This document shows, one piece after another, positions 23,035 to 30,185 of a stretch of 30,185 nucleotides of DNA (position 1 is the first letter of the stretch; every line of letters starts with the position of its first letter). Made by a program: the position numbers and the translations under genes. The notes under the pieces are model-generated. The model was not told the origin of the DNA, searched no databases, and saw only the letters and a list, made by a program, of their open reading frames with translations. The stretch comes from Hypsibius dujardini (taxonomy: Eukaryota; Tardigrada; Eutardigrada; Parachela; Hypsibiidae), in contig LRSR01010371.1 in assembly GCA_001579985.1 (NCBI GenBank), positions 1 to 30,185 of the forward strand. Reading direction: 5' to 3'.

Positions 23035-23040
23035 AATAAA
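23035..23040 (+). terminator. Poly(A) signal of the TRHR-like gene
   Basis: AATAAA 64 nt after the TAA at 22969-22971, supporting 22685-22971 as the terminal coding exon. Confidence 0.6.
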
Positions 23041-23089
23041 TGTATATAAATGTATCATTCCCTGCCTACTTCGACCGTCACTTTTGTAG

Positions 23090-23614
23090 CTGCACACTAG
23101 AGCTGTGCACGGTTAAAAAAAATCAATCCGCAAACCGCACCGCAGCCCAATTTTTTAACCGCGACCGCACCGCACCGCGAGAAATTCACAAAACCGCACC
23201 GCCGCTGACCGCGGATAAATTTTTCTTAACCGCAACCGCACCGCAGAAACCGCTCGATTCGATCAAAATTGTCGTTAAATCGGAACAGCTGGTTTAACGC
23301 ACGGTTCTGTTCCATTTATGGACTCCAATGACTTGCGAACCGACTAAAAGCACGAACCCTAACTTACCAGAGTAAACAAATGACGCGCCATGTGGCGCAA
23401 ACTACGGAAAGAGTTATCGTGCACAATTAAATTGGTTTTTAGATATTTCGCGGTTTGCGGCTGTTAAAAAATGCAAAACCGCAACCGCAGACTTCTTAAC
23501 CGCAACCGCACCGCAGACCGCGAGCAGTCCAAAACCGCACCGCCGCGGACCGCCGCGCGGTTTGCGGCGGTGCGGTGCGGTCTGCGGTGCGGTTTGCACA
23601 CCTCTACTGCACAC
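23090..23614. mobile_element. hAT-type MITE with perfect 8-bp target duplication
   Basis: The element body is 23098-23606 (509 bp). Termini are TAGAGCTGTGCACGGTT on the left and, reverse-complemented, TAGAGGTGTGCAAACCGC on the right. They are flanked on both sides by the identical 8-mer CTGCACAC (23090-23097 and 23607-23614), the hAT-superfamily duplication length. The subterminal regions are dense in ACCGC/ACCGCACCGCAG motifs on the left and their complement on the right, typical of transposase-binding subterminal repeats. No transposase. Confidence 0.88.
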
Positions 23615-24030
23615 CCAAACACAAACACACAAACGATTATTTTCCATGACCTTTCGAAACGTTCCTTTTCACAAGGAGTATATACAGTGACCATCATCAC
23701 TGCAGGAATGTCTCACACTGCATTCTCGCTGCTGCCTTTTTGCCTCCTTTTACAACTTGCTCGAGTGCATTGTGTCGTCTGTGTGTCAAACGATAAATTG
23801 GTTATTTTTCTCCCTCCACAGGCGAACGATAACGATTCCTCAACCAGCCAAATGGTATACCGTATGAAACCGTTTTTCAAAGGACGTCCCTCAACGACCC
23901 CGTCTTTGTGAAGAACATTTTGCAAAAAAACCCCATTTTCTGGGGAACGCTTAAAACTAAAAAATGGTGAGCCGTACAGAACAAACGGCTAGCGTCGTAA
24001 CCGACGATCAAGTTGGAAGGTTATAATCGG

Positions 24031-24399
24031 TCTTACAATATCAATCGATAGCTGTGACTTTAATCTACCTATTCATACCAAAAGCTAATTCGGAGCTTGC
24101 GAAACAAGATCACAATTTGCATCATTCATACGCCCCTCCTCCTTCAACAACTGAACAACTGATAATGCAAACCATGCCATTGATTGGTCGATTGTTTTGT
24201 TTGGTTTTGCTTATTAACCACTTCTTAATTTAAAACAATCGATCAATCAATTACATGGTTTGCATTATCAGTTGTTTAGTTGTTAAAGGAGGAGGGGCGT
24301 ATGAATTATGCAAATTGTGATCTTGTTTCGCAAGCTCCGGATTAGTTTTTAGTATGAATAGGTAGGTTAAAGTCACAGCTATCGATTGATATTGTAAGA
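24031..24399. repeat. Near-perfect long inverted repeat (hairpin/foldback)
   Basis: Arms 24031-24199 and 24231-24399 (about 169 bp each) are inverted copies with roughly a dozen differences, separated by a loop of about 30 bp. Matching blocks include TCTTACAATATCAATCGATA, GCGAAACAAGATCACAATTT and AACTGATAATGCAAACCATG. No target duplication or coding sequence was recognised. Confidence 0.85.
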
Positions 24400-24439
24400 C
24401 TTGTTCACTCTGGCGGCGAAGCGCGCACCAACCCCCTGT

Positions 24440-24620
24440 CAGGTTAAACCGATGACATTCCAGGGTTACCGATAACTTCCGGACTCACCGGCCGCTATTC
24501 GAATTGACCGTCAGTCGCCAGGTTGAGTTTTTAACCTTCCGGAGCGACCGGTAATCTTCCCAACTGACCTTAGATCTTTTAGTTTAACAGTCAACCTTCC
24601 GAAATGACTGTCCACCCTCT
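24440..24620. repeat. Degenerate 20-bp tandem repeat
   Basis: About 8-9 units resembling AACCTTCCGGANTGACCGGT in head-to-tail order. The best AACCTTCC cores lie exactly 60 bp apart at 24533 and 24593, with an AACTTCC 59 bp before the first. Confidence 0.5.
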
Positions 24621-25214
24621 TGACCAAGCAAAAACTTACCGGGTAGATAGTGAATCTATTAACCGTAAGCGCAGACCACTTGTTTCGACTAGCTTTTCTG
24701 ACACGTTATATCGCGCAACTTACAATGTACAGTATGTACATAAAAACGAAAAAGAGTTGGAGAGACAATTGGACCTGTATAGCAGCAGCTGGCATATCGC
24801 CCGAATACGGATGAAACAAGATCATCCCAGACTGAATTCTATGTTGCTACAGACAGTTCTCAGTTTTTTCAGTAACTTGCTTTTATGGAAAATATATGCT
24901 GCATCTGTAACGTGCCAGAAGTAGCTGACAAGTCGATCGATCTTACACAATCTATACACAGTCGATGGGTGATAAACTGAAACTATGTGAAGTCTATGAA
25001 TACATGAGTAACAAATTCTTGAGTCCAAATTCCTGAGTACAACGCCGGTGGAGCTATTTAGCGGAATTTTTGCATAAAGTGAAACTGACAGAGTTTTTTC
25101 GACCAAAGAGGATTAAATATGATGAACAATTGCCATTCTGATCTTTTTTTGAGATAAAATTGGCAAGTCGTTAGTTTCTAAAAATTCACTCCAAATAATG
25201 CTCAAAAAAATCCC

Positions 25215-25683
25215 TTAAGAACATTGGCTGCCGGGAGGGTTTATAATGAAATCCAAATTGTGCTTCTGGATGCTCAATCTTTTCGCGTGGACAGCGGCGA
25301 GTTGAAAGTCCTCCAAAAAAGAGACCTCGAAGGTCTCAGCTGCTTCCTGCAACGATGAGCCATATCGTAGCACTGCATTGAAATAGAAAAAAAAACACAA
25401 TTGCGTCATTACAAATTACCTGCAAAGCGATCACGGAGTTAGACTGAAATCTCAAATCCGCAATTGGTCACGGGTGGCAATTTCACGAACCACTCGCTGA
25501 AACAGCAATCCGGGGATCTGCAGCTCAAAGGGATTTTTGGAGCGACGGATTTCACAGAGGGCAACAGTTCCGGGTCGGTGGCGGGGCTTTTGAATCCGCC
25601 GGTGACCGGTTGACTACCCTTTCTGGCCTTTTTGGACTTGACCTTGCCGTTCGTATTCGAGGGCCCTTCCCACTCATTAGCAT
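25215..25683 (-). pseudogene. Histone H3-variant-like gene with three frame breaks and one intron
   Basis: Exon 1 is 25683-25420 (ATG at 25683 or 25677), the intron is 25419-25347 (73 nt, gtaatt...ttgcag) and exon 2 is 25346-25215. Read across three frames, the translation follows H3 in order: a tail with RTAR and KKARKG...TGGF, then [16 protein letters not shown] (H3 RYRPGTVALREIRR), FQRVVREIA (H3 FQRLVREIA), [13 protein letters not shown] (H3 DLRFQSSAVMALQ), then after the intron EAAETFEVSFLEDF and VHAKRLSI (H3 EASEAYLVGLFEDT, IHAKRVTI). The last 15 residues diverge. Frame changes sit at an A-run (25629-25633), a second A-run (25588-25591) and near 25459-25466; each fits one lost base. Length is close to H3 (about 132 vs 136). 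A minus-strand CCAAT lies at 25738-25742. The intron excludes a processed copy. It is a decayed variant gene or, less likely, a live gene with assembly indels. Confidence 0.75.
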
Positions 25684-26064
25684 GATGGCAACTTGCGTGC
25701 GAAGAGAAATTCCAACGAATGGCTTGTGAAAAATTTAATTGGTTAGGGCCATAGCTTAAATAAAACACAGAGACTATCGGACTTCAAACGCACAACGTGT
25801 CCGTTTTCGAATCTGAAAAATTCTGTCAATCAAGCGATTTTTCCGTCTAACTTATGTGAAAGTGTATTTCCCAAATTTCATTCATAGATTGGTTGATCTG
25901 CTCGTCTTGGTCAGCGTACGCTGGCAACTATTCTGCCGTTCAAAACGCGCCGGAAATTTTTCCCAACGGCGAAAAGCTATAAAAGTGAATTTCCTTATTT
26001 CAGTCTACTCAATTATTGAGAAATTAGAGGAAGAAATCTCAATAAATTAGTCCTCGAAATTATA

Positions 26065-26383
26065 TACAGTAAGGGTATTCAAAGTTCGCTTATTTGCAGC
26101 GATTATTTCGCTAATTCAAACTCGCTAATTTCCTTGGTTTTGAAGATAAGCGAGAAAAGCAGCCAAGGAGCTTCTTTTCTCGCTTATCTGCTCGCTAATT
26201 GTGTGCATCTGTCTTATGAGTGGTCCATGTCAGTTGAGATTAGCGAAGGAGACACAGCCTCAGGTAAGCCAGGAGGCGTGTCCTCGTATCACCGTTGCAA
26301 CGGCAAGCAAAACCAGGGAGATTAGCGAGTTTGAATTAGCGAAATAATCGCTGCAAATAAGCGAACTTTGATAACCCTTAGTA
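26065..26383. mobile_element. TA-flanked MITE (Tc1/mariner/pogo-like)
   Basis: Body 26067-26381 (315 bp) with inverted ends of about 75 bp: left CAGTAAGGGTATTCAAAGTT then CGCTTATTTGCAGCGATTAT; right, reverse-complemented, CTAAGGGTTATCAAAGTT then the same CGCTTATTTGCAGCGATTAT. Flanked by TA on both sides. A nested hairpin (AGATAAGCGAGAAAAG and its complement) lies at 26144-26189. No transposase. Confidence 0.82.
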
Positions 26384-26389
26384 GTGCAG

Positions 26390-28718
26390 AACAAACAGTC
26401 TAGACAATCAAGTCAACCAATCAACGGGCTGATCATATTGGCAGCCTTCTCGCCACATATTTTGCGACGCTTACTTCCCCGATTTGAGTGATTGGCGTGC
26501 TAATTGCGCTTTGAATAAAGGAATTACAAGCTGCTCCTTGCCAATTAGGGGAATTACAAATTAAAAAAATGTGTGGGAAATGAAGAATAATCTTCGTTCT
26601 TCCGGATGCGGTAGATCCGTAAAAGGATGCGTTGTCACACGAGATCGTTCGTGTTATGAGATCAATAACTGCACTTGATGGGCAGCTAATTTTGAAATTC
26701 GTTGAAAATTACATATTAATAAAATTCAATGAGTTTTGTACTAGGAACTCTCCCCATTATGCAGCAAATTTGCTGTGTACTCTCGCTGATTTGAATGACA
26801 AAGTCATACTCTTCTTGATCACCGTCTTTCTTTTTCAACCCGTATTGGGATTTGGTCCCACAAAATAATTGTATTTACTTCACAGAATTAATTCTGAGAC
26901 GCCAGAGTGACAACCATATTTTGTTTCGTAGCACCAAGTAGTGGAACGAAAAGGACACCAGTATCTGGTGTACTGCGCTTTTTAGCGATAATCTTTTGAT
27001 TTTCCCTTACATTGGCTCAGCGATGGATATCCGCAACAGAACCAACTGCTCCTGTTTTTTCGTTTTATGAAATAACCATAATCATGCAACCACGTGGCTG
27101 AATTCAGTATGGCTGTGTTCTCGCTAAGGCTCAGTTTACTCAACGGATCCGGAGACTCGCGGCTTTGAATTCTGTGCTCACAGTATTACCACAATTATTT
27201 TCCTTCCTGTAGGCCACCGCACCTAAACCGATTACATCGCTCACTATTCACTGTGTCGGAACCAGTCACTCATAGTATCAATTCCTTTTAAAAATGAATG
27301 ATTAGTTATTATTCATAATCTTTTTTCTGGTTTTACGTGTAGTTGTGATTTGGTACTTGTTTGTTCGTTCGTGTTCGTTCGTATTTGTGACATTCGCGGC
27401 CGGCGGGGTGATTGGACTGCTTCTGACAGCAGCAGCAGTGTATTTGTGTTGGAAGTCTTGTGGGGCGTTGTTTATCTGTTTTAGCAGATTGTGAAAACTT
27501 CAACGACCGCAGCCGTTTGAGAGATTAAACCACCGCGCGCGGAGTGTGGACGACCTGTCACGCCGGTCCATGCCAATGATACCGTTATTCCAGTGACTAC
27601 TCCGTCAAGTCTCCAAAACATTTCTGAAAAACTGGTTCGTCTCTACTCAAACTGTGACGTAGGAACCTTTTCATCAAATCACCGTTAAGCCAAGTGCTGA
27701 AAGTGGAAGCAACTCGCCCGGAGTTTGAGTCTGAGAAGGGAGTAATGTGACATTCATATTTGTTGATGTGATTTGCCGGTTAATATTTCAAGGTTAATCT
27801 CAAGTGCCGCAAGTTGCTTATATGTACTTGTACTCAATGTCAATGTACTTGTTCTTGTGCTGTAGTTCTCGTTCTTGTTTTGTGCGAATGATGTTTCCGT
27901 GTCGATTGAAGAAAGCGCGTTTTTACATTGTAGCCATATGTGAATGGATCTTCGAAGTTCGGTAGGACGTATAGTAATTGGGATCACCTGCAGATGTACG
28001 GTTGGAGCGCGGATGGATAAACGAATGGACCAGCTGGACGGACGGATGGTTAGCAAATGAGTGGGAAAGGCATACAGGAAATTTACGGCTCGATAGCTAA
28101 CGAGTGAAAAACTCTTATATGGGAGTCAAATGACGAACAAGCGATTCGTGGATGGACGATCGGAAGAACGGATTACTAACTAACACACCAGAAATAGTCT
28201 GACGCAGCAGCATAGACAGAGAGACAGGCAGCGGAGAACCGGAAAAACAGGTAACGGTAAGATAGGGTGATCCGCAGGGTCTCCATCTTGCTGCTAGTGG
28301 GCAAAGCTGGGAGTCATTTACGAGAATATAGCCGGAAACCATCGATTGACATCCTGCCCACCTGAGCAACACACGGCGAGAAAACGTATGGTCATTCATC
28401 AGTAAAATTCTCTATCTACTTATTGTACATGAACACTTATCAATCCTCATGTTTGTGGAATGAATCAAAATGAAACGTCTGTCATAAGATGAATGTGTGT
28501 CCTATTCATACAGTATACATTGAAAGCCAGTTTGGGTCTCTGAATGATAATGAAGAAAACACGAGCCGGACACTCACTTCCAGTAAAATATCAATCAGAA
28601 AAGCTTCAGCAAAAGGCCGCGCAGGATTAGAAACATGCAAAAAATCAGCAAGAAAAAGCGCGCTCCTCACATATTCGCTCGGAACGAACGTCCGATCAAT
28701 GCGCGCGCCATGTTGTGA
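26390..28718. other. Intergenic region without a supported gene
   Basis: No exon chain could be built. A hydrophobic ORF without ATG (about 27313-27500), followed by a good acceptor (ctgttttag at about 27485), is the only coding-like hint. The 3' UTR of the gene ending at 28719 must lie at the right end; no AATAAA/ATTAAA on the minus strand was seen close to it. Confidence 0.4.
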
Positions 28719-29231
28719 TTAAAGATCGTCGCGTTTTAGCGTGACTCCGCGCAAATTGGCAAGGGTTTTATCGGAGAAGTCGGTGCTGGAGGAGCGCTCC
28801 AGATCTGGCGGATCGAGGTTGAGGTGATCGTAGCCGGACTCGCTGGTGGAGCGGACGCTGGGCGGCCGCGAGCCTACCGCTTCGGAGGGATGGAAGGAGG
28901 GCATGTCGAAGACCTGCTCGTGAACCGAGCGTCGCCGGCGCGGAGTCCGCGGCAGCGGCTGCTGCGGCGGCATCTCAAACAGCTCATTGCCCTCGGTGGT
29001 GCTCTGAAGGTCGTTCACAACCACCGGGATGATCTTCGGCCGGTTGAAGAGCTTCTTCAGCGGGGAGCGGATAAAGCCCGGTAGGAAGGACATGCGGGAG
29101 GAGGAGCCGTGGCCGTCCTTGGAGTCAAGGGACACGTCGTCGGCCTCGATTTTGGCGATGGGCGCGGGCGGCGCAGCGGGAGATTTCGAACGGAACGGCG
29201 ACCGAAGTAGCCGACGTGGGGGTCGTTTGAT
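28719..29231 (-). CDS. Last coding exon of an unidentified Ser/Pro/Arg-rich protein (partial)
   Basis: The exon starts at 29231 after a good acceptor (aatctccag) in phase 0 and runs 170 codons to TAA at 28719. GC-rich third positions against an AT-rich surround support coding. It begins IKRPPRRLLRSPFRSKSP, then a Pro/Ala stretch, SFLPGFIRSPLKKLFNRP, a proline-rich PPQQPLPRTPRRRR (PxxP, SH3-type), a SESGYDHLNL segment and SSSTDFSDKTLANLRGVTL. There is no TM, and composition is that of a disordered, phosphorylatable cytoplasmic tail. The upstream exons lie beyond 30185. I do not recognise the family; a tail of a membrane or scaffold protein would fit. Confidence 0.72.
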   Translation of the reverse strand: MKRPPRRLLRSPFRSKSPAAPPAPIAKIEADDVSLDSKDGHGSSSRMSFLPGFIRSPLKKLFNRPKIIPVVVNDLQSTTEGNELFEMPPQQPLPRTPRRRRSVHEQVFDMPSFHPSEAVGSRPPSVRSTSESGYDHLNLDPPDLERSSSTDFSDKTLANLRGVTLKRDDL

Positions 29232-29285
29232 CTGGAGATTGAGAAATAAAACAAATCAGAATTTCTAAAAGCAAGTTAATTAAAT

Positions 29286-29695
29286 GAAACGCCCGTATGA
29301 AAGTTGCCTGATTTCATTATATTTCTAGAAACGTTAAATCAAAAAGATGTGCCTTAAATTGGTTCATTCAAATTTTGCATTGGACTGCCGAATTCTTATT
29401 TGTACTAATACTGCCTAATTAATTCGAACAGCCAATTGAATTTTGTCTCGTTTGTTTTTGTTTCAAGAAGTCAAAAGAAAGTAAATCAAAAAGAGAGGCG
29501 CGTTAAATTCGTTTCATTCAGTTTTTACACTTTACTGCCGAACTTGATTTTGGACTACCGAATTGAAACGCCCGATTGAATTTTGTCTGATTTTTTTTAT
29601 TTCCAAAAGTGAGGAGAACTATAAGAGGTGCAGTAAATTCATGCTACTTAATATGGTACTGAAATTCAGAATTCCATTTTTTTCGCTATTCATAC
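29286..29695. repeat. 140-bp tandem repeat, about three copies, in the intron
   Basis: Units start at 29286 (GAAACGCCCG), 29425 (GAACAGCCAATTGAATTTTG) and 29565 (GAAACGCCCGATTGAATTTT), periods 139 and 140. Shared blocks in order: a GAATTTTGTCTGATTT-like stretch, AAATCAAAAAGA, TGCGTTAAATTGGTTCATTC-like and a CTGCCGAA(T/C)T block. Copies 1 and 3 are more diverged. Confidence 0.65.
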
Positions 29696-29699
29696 CAGC

Positions 29700-30185
29700 T
29701 TTATAGATGTCGGTGTAATTTCATTATTCTCTTAAGCCCAATCCTGGGCTTAAAAACGGGAAAAGCATGTTTTCGTTTTAATTGTTAATTCAGATGTGGA
29801 TGAAAAATGTGCTGTAAAGGAACAATTCTTCTTTACTGATGAAAGAGGGAAGTGGCTATTTCATTGACATTTTACTAATTTCCTCCAATGAATAGATGAT
29901 GAAAAAAGATTTCATCAAAACATTCTTGTTAAAACAATCAAATTAAAATCAAATTAAAGTCAAATAAAGTCATGTTGTCAAACTCAAATAAATAACGAGA
30001 CGTTGTTGTTATACAGTAGGCGATATAGACACGTTAACTGATAGACAAGTTAACGTTTCCGACAATAAACGAACCAACGACTAATTTCAATTAATAAGCT
30101 GGCAAATCAGATTTAAATTGAATGCATACGATAGTATGTTTTACATGTCGATCAGTCCCTACTGACCTCTTCGGGGATTTCGATC
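29700..30185. other. Right-edge AT-rich intronic DNA
   Basis: Presumably intron of the minus-strand gene ending at 28719. It holds short AAATCAAATTAAAGTCAAAT-type repetition near 29937-29990; no exon seen. Confidence 0.35.

Noticed and set aside
23822-23911. Possible alternative last exon of the TRHR-like gene after a good acceptor (tctccacag)
   Set aside because: The only donor in the previous exon (22866) is phase 1, which would stop after three codons in the new exon; the long frame here needs phase 0.
25439-25768. 109-residue minus-strand ORF as a novel gene
   Set aside because: It is one frame of the H3-like gene. Only its middle ([14 protein letters not shown]) is histone tail; the rest is out of frame.
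26134-26325. 63-residue ORF
   Set aside because: Lies wholly inside the TA-flanked MITE and has no transposase similarity.

Overview
The window is genomic DNA from an invertebrate animal that I cannot place further. The evidence is spliced genes with GT-AG introns, short AATAAA poly(A) signals, microsatellites, and many small non-autonomous DNA transposons with inverted ends. No bacterial operon structure, rRNA, tRNA or CRISPR array was seen.

Layout: (1) 299-2947, minus strand: a five-exon class A neuropeptide-type GPCR of 378 residues, with a transposon filling its last intron. (2) About 1.4 kb of divergent intergenic DNA. (3) 4381-6354, plus strand: a five-exon gene for an unrecognised 219-residue type I single-pass membrane protein. 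It contains a 25-nt microexon and a large foldback transposon in its last intron. (4) 6.6-13.0 kb: gene-poor DNA with foldback and dispersed repeats. (5) 13004-22971, plus strand: a seven-exon thyrotropin-releasing-hormone-receptor-like GPCR of 561 residues, with a 24-nt microexon at the TM3 ERY motif. Its introns carry (ACAGAC)n and (CGTC)n arrays and a mariner-like element. (6) 23.0-28.7 kb: a hAT-type MITE with a perfect 8-bp target duplication, a 370-bp hairpin, a degenerate 20-bp repeat array, a histone H3-variant gene or pseudogene on the minus strand (25215-25683), and a TA-flanked MITE. (7) 28719-29231, minus strand: the last coding exon of an unidentified Ser/Pro/Arg-rich protein whose gene runs off the right edge, with a 140-bp tandem repeat in its intron.

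All three complete gene models keep reading frame across every inferred junction, and each total is a multiple of three. The two receptors are both peptide-type GPCRs but are clearly different subfamilies. The least obvious object is the H3-like gene: its parts lie in three frames, so no single-frame ORF search shows it. Its histone fold is only visible by moving between frames at three single-base losses and removing a 73-nt intron.
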